Below, in pieces: positions 10,654 through 22,327 of a stretch of DNA of 64,000 nt. A program made the translations under genes and the position numbers. Location: contig CM077115.1 of NCBI GenBank assembly GCA_039619475.1, forward strand, positions 538,874,315-538,938,314. The letters are read 5' to 3'. Within the stretch, counting starts at the first letter, position 1; each line of letters opens with the position of its first letter. The notes under the pieces were generated by a model. It saw nothing but the letters and a program-made list of their open reading frames with translations. It was not told where the DNA came from and ran no database searches. This stretch comes from Icerya purchasi (Eukaryota > Arthropoda > Insecta > Hemiptera > Monophlebidae).

Positions 10654-11761
10654 ATCGCAAGTATACATCATATTATTCAACGAAATTTCGACAGTAATGG
10701 TAATCTTCATAAAAGTGTTTAAAACACACAATGATTTTTTGCACCAACCGCAAAGTACAATAGCGACATTTGTGCATCCTTCTATTTCGCAATGCGTATT
10801 ACAAGAATCTCCGAAACTAAAATCTACAGGATTTTCAAATTTATTCGGCATTTCATTTACATAACCACTTTTGTACCAAGAATATTTAAAAAGATCTTCA
10901 TATCTTGGTGAAGACAATTGGTTGTGAACCAATGATTGAAGTTTTATTATATTATTTTTAATATGTAAATTTAAATCATAATTCATTAAAATTACGTCAT
11001 CAGAAAATTTTCGAACATAACTTTTCCAAATTCGGAATCCAAAAACACCAAGTAGTTGAATTTTTTCCGTCGTGTTCCAGTAGGAATTTTCTTCAAGTTA
11101 ACAATTTTATTGTCTGACGTTGTTTTTTCTACAACTTTTTGACAATGACCACTCCAAGAGTCAAGTAATAGTAAGGAGGTATGGGTAAAAATATTTTCTC
11201 CAACCAAATTTTAAAGTGATCTGCAAAGAAAAAATGTACTTCTTTAACTAATGAAATTCGCAGAATAATATGAAAATTCTTGTAAAGTTACTTACTAGAT
11301 GTCTGTGTTAGGGGTAGTTTACCACTTTAGGGGTGAAATTAACGAAAATACCGAAATAGGTCAACTTCATTTTATCATTTTATTAGTTGAACTGTTTATT
11401 AGCAGATATAAAAAAACACGGGTCTTTTATTTTTTTTTTTTGTGTTCTACAACATATACCAATTTCATCAAAATCGGTGAGTTCGGGTTCGAGTGCTTTC
11501 CTTGTAAGAATCTATAGCTGTCAGGATCATTCGCTTTAATTTGTATTCTGTTGTCTGTTAAAGACTTACAGCTAATCGAACTTCAAGATACAACTTGCTT
11601 AATATCGTTTAACATTTGGGAGTAATTAGTCATGCCGTAAACTGTTATTTCAGGCGACTTACGTTCAGTTTCATTGTAATTATGTGTCATTTCGGTATGT
11701 TAATTTTCGTTTTCGTCAGCAGAGGCTAGAGGTGCAAATCTGTTAGAACTTTTAATTTGGT

Positions 11762-11926
11762 TACAATAAATAATTTTCGGGAACAACTGTGATTTTTTAA
11801 GAGATATTTATTCGCTTAACGTTTCGACTAGCTTCAAGAACACTGGCCATCATCAGAAGCCTTTTAAAAACACAGTTGTTTCCGAAAATTATTTATTATG
11901 AGTAATCACTGTGAAAGTTTTAAATA
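11762..11926 (-). mobile_element. Small retro-insertion with 13-bp target duplication and inverted ends
   Basis: TTTTAATTTGGTT occurs immediately left (ending about 11761) and right (11927-11939) of this about 165-bp piece, which splits the Jockey ORF1 frame. Inverted sequences AATAATTTTCGGGAACAACTGTG and its partner (about 11768-11792 with 11870-11893) bracket a hammerhead-like core. A long target duplication plus that core suggests a 5'-truncated Penelope-like element or a ribozyme-bearing short retroelement. The first boundary may be off by a base. Confidence 0.55.
11821..11856 (-). ncRNA. Hammerhead ribozyme-like motif (possibly degenerate)
   Basis: The minus strand has CTGATGA (11856-11850), then a 24-base insert with partly complementary TGGC/GCTA, then GAAAC (11825-11821). 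CUGAUGA...GAAAC is the conserved hammerhead core, documented in Penelope-like element terminal repeats. Helix II is imperfect because GTC separates GCTA from GAAAC, so it may be inactive. Confidence 0.4.
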
Positions 11927-12159
11927 TTTTAATTTGGTTGTTTACAGAATTATCGGAGGGACTGCTCGTTGTATATTGTTTCGATCTTTTCCTTTTTTTT
12001 TTTTAACTACATGCCAAGGATGCTTATTTGATGTATTATTTGAATCATCATTCGTACAAACTGACGTATTTTTGACAGGCGGTGGAGAAAGTACTAAATA
12101 TTACTGTAAATGCATCATTTTTAGGAACTTCAATTAATTACTTCCGCTACGGTAAAACG

Positions 12160-13980
12160 AACCAAAAGTGTCGGCACGAATTTTTAAAAAAGTCAGTTCT
12201 CCGTTAATTTTTAAAATATCTGTTAGATAAAATTGTCTTTTTTTTGTCGGGAACGAAGTTTACTAAAAAATAAAATTGATGATGAACTATTTTTAAAACT
12301 ACATTTCCCACACAGGCATAAACCCAGTTAAAGAACATTGCATTATTATTTAATACCGTCTGAAGTTGAAAAAAAAAAAAATCAGTATTTAGAATCAAAG
12401 CACGTAAATTCCTTTTTGTATTTTATTTTAAAAGTTCACCTTTTTTTCTTTTTGGTTTCTGTATTTTTACCAATTAACACAGAGAATTTCTGATGATCGC
12501 ACCAGCAAGAATCGTAAATGAGTTACACTTTTTCCTTTAGCTGGACCAGGTGTAATGAAAACATATACAAATCCCCGAGCATTAATTGCGCCTGACCGGC
12601 TACGTGTGAAATAAAATAAAGGGGGTGGTAAAATGGTTTTTATAATGTATAAACTATTTCGTTCGATGCTAATTCTAAATTTTAAAATAGACAATATTTT
12701 TACGCATTTTACTCATGAAGTGAGATCTTATGAAATAGATTTTTTATTAAAACAGCTAAACGATGTTTCTCTAGGCTTATCAAGAGTAAAGGGTAAAAGC
12801 TTCTGCAAAACATTTTCCACCGTTTCTCTTAAAATTCCGGTTTCATGTGCTATTATAATAAATAACGTTTCCGCATAAAATTTGAAAAGAAAAGGCATTT
12901 TCAAAGAACTACCTACCAACCGGATATCCCTTATGAATGGATTATTTTGAACCATGAAAATATGTTTTCTTTATTTTTTTGATACCGTACTAAGTCTAAT
13001 AGGAGTGGCAGAGACTATTGTATGTGCCCAAAATCTTTAGACGACGTTCTCTTTTTTTTCTGAACAGAAAAGTAAGGATAATAATGAAATGTTTTATACC
13101 CCATTCATTATTATATGTTTTATCATAGAAAAATTACCCACTTTCTTAGAAATTTAAACCCGAATAGCCAGTTGTACCAGTTATGAACATTTTATTTAAT
13201 CGTTGGTAATTCGGTAAAATGAACGAATTGAAACGCTGCACTTACAACAATGCACAGAAAACAGCTTTATTCGTTACCTTCCTCATACTATGGTCATTGA
13301 TAAGAATAATCTGTTCGAAAAATATTCCATTTGCGATACATAACTTTAGTAAATTTGTTTGCTGGCTAGTAATTCTTTTTCCGCCGAAATATTAACAACT
13401 GTTTCACAATAAAACTATAAAGAGTCAATTCCAAGTAAACAAGAAAAATATATGATTTGTTCCATAATTCATCACTTCTGCTTCCTTTTTTATCCCTATA
13501 GACTCGTATATAAAATTTTCAGGATCCTATTTATTACCTCTTTTCGATCAATCCCAGCGAACTGGAAGAGTTGAAGGTTGAGAGCCGGACCAAAAAATTA
13601 ATTGACGTCGGTTTAAATAATATTGAAATAACAACTGGTTTTCACTCTTGTTGCAATAATAGTTTCATTTTCAACAAAAGAACAAACGAAATTTATAATT
13701 AAGTTTGATAAATGGAAAAAGGGCTTATTTTTCGAAATTTAGGTACATGTCCTTATAGTACACATGGAGAAACCGGAAAAAAAATAAATAGAAACAAACA
13801 TGATGATGACGCTTAACCGATAAACACTTCTGAAGAAATATTTAATTATTTGTTGGACTGCCTCTATTTCGTTTTAAACATAAGCGAATAATAAAGGAAA
13901 ACGAATTTTCTAAATAAACCAAAAAAGAATGGTTCTTCTAAATCAACTGTAGTTAAGGAGTTACTGTATTAATACTAATT
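12160..13980. other. No recognisable gene; AT-rich, probably decayed repeats
   Basis: Several 60-80 codon frames exist on both strands (for example 12467-12694 and 12728-12955, minus) with no recognisable motif and frequent poly-T/A. Around 12180-12210 the minus strand could be 5' UTR of the Jockey fragment. No repeat boundary could be fixed. Confidence 0.4.
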
Positions 13981-16900
13981 TATACATATAAAAGCGAAAA
14001 TCCGGAAATATTTGAAAGGTACAGCAATTATTGACATTTCGTTGCAACTACTAAGTCTATGAAGCTGAAAATTGGCACGTAATACAACGATACTATGTAC
14101 TGATGACATCTAAAAATGCATTAAAAATTCAAATTTTTTAGTTGTGAAAAGGGGGGGGGGGGTAAATGTCAGAAAATCGCTTCTTAAAGAGCTAATAATC
14201 ACGCTACAGCCGAAACCGTTTTCAACGGATAATTGAAATTTTACACGAACATTACTTATGTACTCACGATGAATAATAAGAACGCTTTTTTTTTGAAAAT
14301 TCGAACTGTAAGGGGTGAAAAAGGGTTAAAAAAAACTGATTTCCAAAAAAATTCACACAAACTGCAATATTTTTGTTACAAATGGGTTTATCTAATTGTA
14401 ATTCCACATGAAGAATCCTCGTATAGTGTGCTAAATGCGTGTAAAATTTTTTCAAACCGCAAGAGTAGAAGTCGCAGGTGCAGCCGATTTGGTCATTTTA
14501 TAGCACTGTGCGGGGAACTTTTTTTTTTTTTTTTGGGGGGGGGGCTTTGAGTATTTGACTACACTCGGTCTACCTTCTGTTCGCTTACCACTTAGTTCAT
14601 GTTTTTGCTCGCAAAAGTCAAGGTTTTCATAATGCTGCCTTAAATTTTTATAACTTTCAATTTGGTAGCACGTTACATACAAGCGTGCGTTACAGTAGCA
14701 TATTATTATGGTAGTATTACTTCGCCAAATCTTTAAATGCGTTTTTCTCAAAAACTAATTTTCTCACCACAGGTGGTCCCTTTTCTCAGCGAACGTCACA
14801 TATGAAATATGAGACGAGGAAAAAGACATCTATAAAGAAATCCGTAATCACAATAATTTATGGACTGTGAAATAAATAATGGTATCCAGAATAGAAATCA
14901 TTTGAAATTAATGTAATTTAATAGATCTTCGGAAATAGTAACTCAAGGCAAATTAGTCGATGTATGTAAAATGAGGTAGATCGGGACTGAAGAATATATC
15001 GATCGTAATGAAAGCAGGAGTGAAGTTCTATTAATGGTACTTGTAAATATTGTAAATAGTTTAATTGTACAGAGTTAATGGGTGAAATACATATTTCGGA
15101 AAGTAATAAAAATTAACATGTAAATATTGATGCATGAGAAATGGAATAGTAAAGAATAAAATGTCGTAGCGTATCGGAAGATATATTTAGAATAATTTAA
15201 GATTAATAAAATTGGTAAATAATCCTACAAGAAAACAGATATCGATATATTATTTCGTATACATTTGAAAGAAAATTATATTTATAGGTCGATAGATAAA
15301 TTGAATTGATACATATTGAGACGGATTCGGCAGTTATTACGTTATATACGTTCTCTGATAACACTGTCCGAGCTAGAAAATGATATTTCTCTTCGGTAGA
15401 ATCTCGGGTAGTGTAACGGCGATGAATTTTTATCGGAGACGTTATTTCGGCCTAATATCGTGAAACCCTGGACGCAGCCGTTGTGTCGGCCGTGTCGCTG
15501 GAGCGGACTGATTTCGCGGTGTCACTAGTCGAAAAGCGGTGATAAAGCGTTTGTCGGCAGAGAGCGTGTGTATAGAGCGTACAGGGCTACGTGAGCCGAG
15601 AAAAGATTTATAAAATCCCGTAAAAGGGACCGACAGGGCAGCGACCCCTATAAATATATATATATATAAAAGAATAAAGAATCTTTTACCATCCTGTTTG
15701 TTAATTATAGAATATATTAAGTTATAACAAACAAATTTAAATAGTTTAAAGGTAACGGAATGTTGTAATACATGTTGACAAAGGCTAACTACAATAAATA
15801 CAGTTTTTGAAAAATCAATAGAAAAAGTGACCTGTTTTGAGAAAACCGGCTGTGTAGCGATATCGGTAAAAAGGTATCTTTTTATCTTGACCGAACGTTT
15901 GGAAATTCTAGAAGTCCATACTTAGACTATTGTAAAGGTCTCTGGAAAGAAAAGATATATGTATCAGTTGCCAACCGTAAAGTTAAGAAAAGACAAACGT
16001 GGTGTTTGCAGTTCTCGGAAAGAATTACTACCACACATAATAACGGTCAATTGTACAGGCAAACGCCTGATGAGGTAAAGCAGTATTTCAATGTGAAAGA
16101 AACAAGCGGTCCCTGAAAAATATTGTGTCTCGGTCCCAGGTAAACAATGAAGAAATGTTATTAACAGAAAGAAAATTGCTTAGCGGTAAAGAGCAGGTAG
16201 AAGACCCATGGAAATAAAAAGACACTTTTCAATATTGAACAACCAACTATTTCCCTCCTTCGAAAAACGATTCTAGTGTCTGCATAAAGATAAAGTTGTC
16301 TTTGTGTTGTTTTTCACGACATACAGAGGATATTTTAAACCTATTTCATAATGAAGAATAATCACGTTCGAATGCAAAGGAAAAGGTAGCAGTGAAAGCA
16401 CCGACTACAACATTTAGCGGGTGTGTAAATAAATAGAGACAACTACCTGTATTTGTAAGACAAAATCGTGTCGATGTGCAATCAGAGTTGAATGGTAATT
16501 ATGAAACGAACCGAATTAGGCGCCAGTCAAAGTGTGAGTTTAACCGGCATTAGATTAAAAGAAAAGAAGATTGTTATCTTCTAAATAATATGTTAAGGAA
16601 GGTGAAAGGACTCTAAAACGAATGAAGTGGTGCACGGCAAAGAAAGGAATATGTATTAGTTGGTTGGTTGAGAAATTAATTGATACCGATAAATTAAATA
16701 ACATTTATAAATAATAGTGTGCAAATTTAATTAAATAAAGTTTTTAAATTATCTATAATAAATGTATTTTTTGGTGACGCTGTGATCTGTAGTGTCTATT
16801 ACACAAGGGAAGTATAAAATAAAAACAAGTTCAGCCATGTTTTATGCGATGTGGATTCCGACGGTTAAGTTAAACATAACTATAATTTACGTTTACATAA

Positions 16901-17824
16901 TATTAAATTCAAAATAAAGATATCCGATTTTTCGCGCCACAAAAAAGGAGAGCACATTATTTGTCGTGCTTTTTTGAAGTTTTTTCTAACTTTGGCAGTT
17001 TCGTTAAGGAAATTAATCACGGTTTCCTTCCCGACAGATGGCGATCTTTTTATCAATGTAACACGTGTCCTAAAGAAAAAAAGTGAAATTACAATTTGAT
17101 AAATCCATTTGCGCCAAAAATATAACAGTTTGTGTATTTTTCGGGAAACATTTTTTATTTCTTTTTCACCCCTCGAAGTTCGAATTTTTTAAAGAAGCGT
17201 TCTTATTTGATATTCTTAGTATATAAATTATATTCACAAGAAATTACTCGCGATAATCACGATTCGTTTGAACTGTAACGTGATTTTTTGGTTTTCTCAA
17301 AAATGGGGTTTTGCCTTTTTCCCCAGTTAAAATTTTGCGGTTTGAAAAAATTTTACACGCATTTAGCACACTATACGAGGATTCTTCATGTGGAATTACA
17401 ATTAGATAAACCCATTTGTAACAAAAATATTGCAGTTTGTGTGAATTTTTTTGGAAATCAGTTTTTTTTAACCCTTTTTCACCCCTTACAGTTCGAATTT
17501 TCAAAAAAAAAGCGTTCTTATTATTCATCGTGAGTACATAAGTAATGTTCGTGTAAAATTTCAATTATCCGTTGAAAACGGTTTCGGCTGTAGCGTGATT
17601 ATTAGCTCTTTAAGAAGCGATTTTCTGACATTTACCCCCCATTTTCACAACTAAAAAATTTGAATTTTTAATGCATTTTTAGATGTCATCAGTACATAGT
17701 ATCGTTGTATTACGTGCCAATTTTCAGCTTCACAGACTTACAATTAGTAGTTACAACGAAATGTCAATAATTGCTGTACCTTTCAAATCTTTCCGGATTT
17801 TCGCTATCATATGTATAGACAAAA
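13981..17824. mobile_element. Element with ~480-bp inverted arms
   Basis: 13981-14462 and 17337-17824 are near-identical inverted copies, starting TATACATAT and AAGCGAAAATCCGGAAA. Both contain the same accidental frame on opposite strands. The right arm also has a diverged direct duplicate at 17097-17210 of its own 17403-17522. Long poly-G tracts mark the left arm. The interior shows no recognised protein. No target duplication could be fixed, so it could be a foldback-type transposon or a diverged inverted duplication. Confidence 0.65.
14463..17096. other. Interior of the long-inverted-repeat element
   Basis: Mostly AT-rich. 15400-15650 is locally GC-rich (GGCCGTGTCGCTGGAGCGG, GGGACCGACAGGGCAGC) with TATAAAATCCCG at about 15608, promoter-like in look only. 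(TA)n at about 15654-15668. 15750-16680 has balanced composition reminiscent of decayed coding sequence, but I recognise no domain. Confidence 0.35.
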
Positions 17825-18080
17825 GTGAAGATATTTCAAAAATAGAAACAGTTGTGTTTGCTACTTTTTGAAAATTTTAAATGTAATATGATTCAAAAAT
17901 ATCACATAATCTTAAAAAATGTTAGATTTCAGTTTATAGCAGGATATAAAATAATAAAAATATTACAATTTTCATGTTGCCCTCATTGGAAATGTAAACA
18001 AAATATGTTAAATTCGAAGTTTTTCTTATGAATAGAATTGTTTTTGTATGCATGCATAGTATTTTTGTAATACCTACAAT

Positions 18081-18377
18081 CAAGGGCGTCGCCAGCCGAT
18101 GTGGCGGGGGGGATAGAAAGAGGATATGAGTTATAGGAAAAATGAAATTTGTAATTTGTAAAGGCTTAATATTGTATTAAACGAGTATAGGATCTTAATT
18201 AAAACATAATTTTCGTGGCTTTCTGGCAAATTATTCTACCATTTTATTATAAAAGTCTTCCAAACTATTCATGATTACGCATCTACGAATAGTCATCATG
18301 GCCAGTTGATTAAAAAATTACGTGGCTCCAGGGGCGGGGCAACGGCCCTCCCCTGTCCTTTCTTGGCGAAGCCCTAG
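18081..18377 (+). mobile_element. hAT-type MITE, family M1, copy 2
   Basis: 297 bp, starts CAAGGGCGTCGCCAGC, ends (inverted) CTAGGGCTTCGCCAAG. Flanking octamers CCTACAAT and GTTACAAT agree at 6 of 8. It aligns end to end with copies 1 and 3 and carries an extra internal segment near 18210-18250. Confidence 0.83.
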
Positions 18378-18859
18378 GTTACAATGGTAGTATTATTTGC
18401 GTTTACATGACAGCAATTTTTATTTATTTTGGGGGGGGGGATTTTATATTATTTTCGCACGATTATTTAATTTCACTTTCACGACAAAAATAAATTTTTT
18501 TAACACTTAATTAAACAATTATATATAATTTTTATATCCCCAACGCGTTTCGAAGCAAACACTTCATGTTCATGTGAGTAATTGTAAATCTAAATAATGA
18601 AGTCGATAACTACATTTAAATTAAACTGAAAAAGATCGATCTTAAAAGTCGATTATTAAATAAATAGGAAATGTTTAGAATTTTAAAAATTAAATATAAA
18701 AATGTAAAAAATGACTAATACAATTTAACAAGGAAAAATGGTAACAATTTAAAATGAAAATTGAAAAATTTAATTAATTTTAAACTTCAAAAATATAAAA
18801 ATCAATATCAAAAATAAATAAATCATAGTAGGATAGATTATTTAAAATGGTCGTCTGTA

Positions 18860-20248
18860 TTGTAATGTGTACATAAGGAAATGAACTGTATGTATTTAGC
18901 TATTTTATATGCCTGGGGCGTTTTTATAATTTACTAATGGACGTATTGGCCAGTTTGTTTTGTGTATTTTAATAAGTGGGTTTAAGGTTGGGGCTGTTGG
19001 GTTAGTGTTAATAAACTTATATGAAAAATTTGGATCAAAAATGAGCATTATTTTTAATTGTTTGTTTAACGGCTGTGTTAAATTTATTAGTAGAGTTATA
19101 TTTTATGATGAAGATATAGTTGTTATCGATAAAATCGTTAGTTTTATTAATGATTTTAGTTTTGTTAATAAGTATAATAGCTGAACTTTTGTCTGCTTTT
19201 GATATTAAATAGTTATTTTCTATCAGTTTCTTATTTATAGATTGTAAGCTTTGTTTATACTTGTTTTGTTTAGTAGTGTTTTGTAAATTGTTGTTGTTAT
19301 TATTAAGAATTTTTCTTATTTTGATAGCTGTTATATATCTGAAGGTAGTTTTGATATGGCATATTCAGTTTCGATGATAAGATTTTGTATATTATTTTTA
19401 GTATAATTTTGGGTAAAGTTAAATTTTAAGCCAGTATTTAATAGTTCTTTTTCTTGTGTGTTAAATGAAATGTTTGATAAATTAATAACTCGTTTATGAA
19501 ACTTATGTAAACTATTATTACTATTTTTACTTCCGACATTGGTTAATACTTCTAGTTTTTTATTAATATTATTATATTTTATAGTCGTAAAATTCTTAAT
19601 TTTATTACTAATTTTTATGAAGTATGATTCTAAAATGTTAAAGCTAGTATATAGTTACTTAATAAAAGATGTAAATGTAGGAGTTTAGCGTTTAAGTAAT
19701 TCTTCTTTTTGTATAGTACAGTTGACTCGCGATAATCCGACAGTTACGGGACCGACGGGTTGTCGGATTACCAAAGGTTGATTTTTAAAACTGAATTTTG
19801 ACTTCTTAGACAAGAGAATTTAACTTATCATGGCAATTGATGATTTTAGGCCATGAGGTTATAAAAAAAAAGCAACTCAATTAGGCATTGTTTTACACAA
19901 ATGAATACGTATGAATATAATACAAATTTATTATTTACATCAAGTGGGTGCCTGTCTTTGTCTGGAGCAAGCGCAGTGACACCAGCCGACGCGACGTCGG
20001 ACTACCGAGCGTGTCGGACTGTCAAATGTCGGATTATCGCGAGTCAACTGTAGTTTAATTTCTTGCTTGATCCAGATTATTTGCGCGATGTTTTTCGTTG
20101 TTTCTGCTGCTTGCGATTTGCGGTTCATTTTGATTGTTGCGTATTTTGGTATCACTTTGCATATCAGACATTGTTTATTAAAGTATATATTAGCGATAGT
20201 TTTCATTAATTTAAATTTAATATGGTAATAACTACAGATTTGTTTCAT
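18860..20248 (-). pseudogene. Penelope-type reverse transcriptase, N-terminal part
   Basis: From 20248: KQCLICKVIPKYATIKMN, SQAAETTKNIAQIIWIKQEI, then (past the MITE) KKKNYLNAKLLHLHLL; later SKADKSSAIILINKTK, KFNTAVKQTIKNN and finally NPTAP, IKIHKTN, IRPLVNY-type pieces near 18870-18990 in shifted frames. The series IPKYA.IK, ADK...I.INK, NPTAP.L..L.KIHK, RP(I/L)V is characteristic of Penelope-like RTs, which prime at DNA ends and are related to telomerase RT. Multiple stops and frameshifts; the catalytic YxDD block is not found, lost with the deleted C-terminal part. Confidence 0.75.
19719..20050. mobile_element. Tigger/pogo-type MITE inside the PLE
   Basis: 332 bp with 23-25 bp inverted ends CAGTTGACTCGCGATAATCC and TA on both sides (19717-19718, 20051-20052). 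The CAG...GACTC.CGATAATCCG terminus plus TA is the pogo/Tigger signature. It splits the PLE frame right after the IKQEI motif. Non-coding. Confidence 0.9.
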
Positions 20249-20260
20249 CAGATTGATGTT

Positions 20261-20441
20261 ATTATCACTGTATTTATTAATTCAACACAATGTTAAGTAT
20301 ATTCACGACAAAAATGAGTTTTTTTAACACTTAATTATATATAATTTTTTTATATATAATTGTTTAATTAAGTGTTAAAAAAATTTATTTTTGTCGTGAA
20401 TATATTTAACAATGTGTTCAATTAATAAATACAGTGATAAT
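20261..20441. repeat. 181-bp palindrome at the PLE 5' end
   Basis: Two arms of about 88 bases read the same on opposite strands (ATTATCACTGTATTTATTAA at the left edge, its complement at the right edge), meeting in AATTATATATAATT-type sequence near 20350. It would form a near-perfect cruciform or RNA hairpin. Confidence 0.88.
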
Positions 20442-21437
20442 TTCACTTTGTTAATTTGTATATTATTCCGATATTAATATTCCTTTTCGTGCGACTGTTT
20501 AATTTCATTTTGTGCCACTGTGTTCTTGTATATATATAATAATTCCGATATTTGTAACTTTCGAATTAAAAAGTCTACATCTCGCGCAAAGTTGCATATT
20601 GTGGTCAAAACGTGTATTAATGATAATTATGATTATTTGATTTCATTTAATTGCAGTCCACAGCATTGCCATGTGGTATTAAATTGAATGGTGTGCTTTT
20701 TCAATGTATCTATGTTTACTACAATACTTTTATTTACTTTTTGTCATTAATATCAATCTTCGCTATAGCGAAACGTGGCCGAGTTTAGCTAGTATTGTAT
20801 AAAAATCGCAAGCTACCAAACGAATCAATACACATTTGTTTCGTGAATTGAAAATAGTAAAACAGGTGATGATTGATTTATTCAAATCAAAATACGCGAG
20901 ACGAATTAACATGATTTTTCGCACGAATGAATAAACAAACTGCAGTGAATAACGATAAAAATCATATTATACCAATGATCGCGAATTATCACCAGCTCAA
21001 TAGCGAATAAACTGAATTAGATCAGGAAATCGATAAAAGCGATCGAAACGAGAAAAATTACACGAAAAAGTTTTACGGTAGAAAGTAAAATGAACGATAA
21101 CTATCGAAGAAAAGGGTCTAACATAAAACAACTGGAACGAATGTAATTTGTAACCACGCGGCCATATATGTATATTTGTGGTCGAAACGATTAACAACGA
21201 CCGTAGTGAATAAAAAAGCCGCCGAAAAATAGCGGGCTGCTGTAATTCTAAATTAATATAGTTATTGTTTCCGAACATTGACATCACTACAAAGTGTGAT
21301 AAGGAAAGCATTATTAAGTTGTAAGTTATTTAAATCTATGAAAATTTCAAAATGTTTTGCACTATATGCCATCAAATTTATATCAAAAATATATTTAAAT
21401 TCTTCAGAGTTTCAAATTGAAATAAGTAATGAAGTTA
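20442..21437. other. No recognisable gene
   Basis: AT-rich with several unsupported short frames (for example 20997-21311, minus). No motif or repeat boundary recognised. Confidence 0.4.
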
Positions 21438-22327
21438 GGGGACACACGAATTCCGCACCAACCCTTACCGCAGCGGGTAGTCGGACTCGACCCGAAATAG
21501 CCCCCCGCTGAGAACTCGAATTTTCCTTGGCTTTTAAAAAAAATACTTTGATTTTCTGAAATCTACAAAGGAATAAAATGAGTAAAAGTCGCTCTTTCAG
21601 TGACTTCCAAAATGTCTTATCATATCTCGGTAGGGAACGTTTGCTATTTGGAATAACATTTCGGTTGCTTAGAAAAAACCTCCTTAAGGGTTTGCGAAAA
21701 ATAGGCTATTATCCTGTCAGCAGTACGGTTCTTATTCTAAAAATTTTTAACAATCTAGGAACGTACACATATTTAAAGAAATGTTGCATAAAATAGAATA
21801 ATTACACGAAATAATATTAATTACAATAATTTCTAACTGAATATGTAGGATTTTCAGCGCACGGCTTTTCATGAAGCTTCACATTAATTCAAAATAATTT
21901 CGTATTGAATAATTTACATAAAATACAAATGTGACCGTATGAAAGTTTCGAGTTCGACAAACTAGAGGCATCTATTATTATAATATAGAGTTATTTCGAG
22001 TTTGAGGGAACTAAGTTGTTTTGGGAAAATTTCAGTTCTGATTTTATCCTACCCATCAATCAGTGTTCACTCTCAAAGTTATAAATTGTCATTTGAATTA
22101 AAATCAAATTTGTTGAAAAACGTAATTTTGTTATTTAGTGTACCGTTAAACAATATATTGCAGTACTCGGCTTGAATTTTAAATGACAACACATAAAAAT
22201 TTACAATTAGTACAAACTGACACGTATTAAAATGAATCATTTTCGGCAAGGGATAATTCCAACAAAACAAAAAAAACATACAAACAAGAATTTATAACCA
22301 AGAGGAATTATCCCAATTGCAAACAGG

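Larger units (their letters stand above)
8449..11207 (-). pseudogene. DDE transposase C-terminal half, split by a hAT insertion
   Basis: Read from 11207 downward: LLLLDSWSGHC (a catalytic-Asp-like motif), KKIPTGT, then, after a one-base shift near 11060, GFRIWKSYVRKFSDD, and in the next frame LSSPRYEDLFKYSWYKSGYV followed by a cysteine cluster (CNTHCEIEGC, CGWCKKSLC), probably zinc binding. The order D..SGH, IP.GTT..IQ, GFR.WK is typical of DDE endonucleases of the Tc1/mariner-pogo fold, which cut element ends. The frame is interrupted after Asp at 10654 by the hAT; beyond it 8468-8449 adds only Glu-Leu-Lys and the natural stop. The N-terminal DNA-binding part and first catalytic Asp are absent, so this is an internally deleted, inactive copy. 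Confidence 0.7.
7817..11504 (-). mobile_element. DDE-transposase DNA element with long TIRs, inserted in Jockey ORF1
   Basis: Ends read CAAGGAAAGCACTCGAACCC on both sides and are flanked by TAA (7814-7816 and 11505-11507). The arms (left about 7817-8262, right about 11299-11504) match for about 200 bases; the left arm has about 240 bases (about 7916-8160) missing from the right. Inside is a minus-strand transposase remnant and a 2.2-kb hAT insertion, so the pre-insertion length was about 1.5 kb. The superfamily is uncertain: the protein resembles Tc1/mariner/pogo-type DDE enzymes, but a 3-bp TAA duplication is not the usual TA. Confidence 0.8.
11508..12130 (-). pseudogene. Jockey-clade LINE ORF1 fragment, second locus
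   Basis: From about 12130 downward the minus strand reads SPPPVKNTSVC, NKHPWHVVKKKRKRS, SPSDNSVNNQ; then, past a small insertion, SSNRFAPLASADENE, SPEITVYGMTNYSQMLNDIK and SCKSLTDNRIQIKANDPDSY up to 11508, where the 7817-11504 element interrupts. This is the low-complexity linker plus NRF.PLA and PP(E)I.VYG.TNY motifs of Jockey ORF1. It is similar in design to, but clearly diverged from, the copy at 1498-2079. Stops and frame changes make it a pseudogene. Continuation left of 7814 is short and uncertain. Confidence 0.68.
18455..20441 (-). mobile_element. Penelope-like element (PLE), internally deleted
   Basis: Minus-strand reverse transcriptase remnants (next entry) lie between terminal sequences sharing CACGACAAAAAT...AACACTTAATTA (18480-18541 and the hairpin 20261-20441). 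PLEs typically have such partly inverted terminal repeats. At 18541-18575 the minus strand has GAAGTGTTTGCTTCGAAAC, resembling a degenerate hammerhead strand found in PLE terminal repeats. A Tigger-type MITE (19719-20050) interrupts it. The C-terminal two thirds, including the GIY-YIG endonuclease if once present, is missing. Confidence 0.75.

Noticed and set aside
14233..17564. Two similar proteins (14233-14550 + and 17244-17564 -)
   Set aside because: They are the same stretch of the inverted arms read on opposite strands, rich in Lys/Phe from A/T runs, with no domain.
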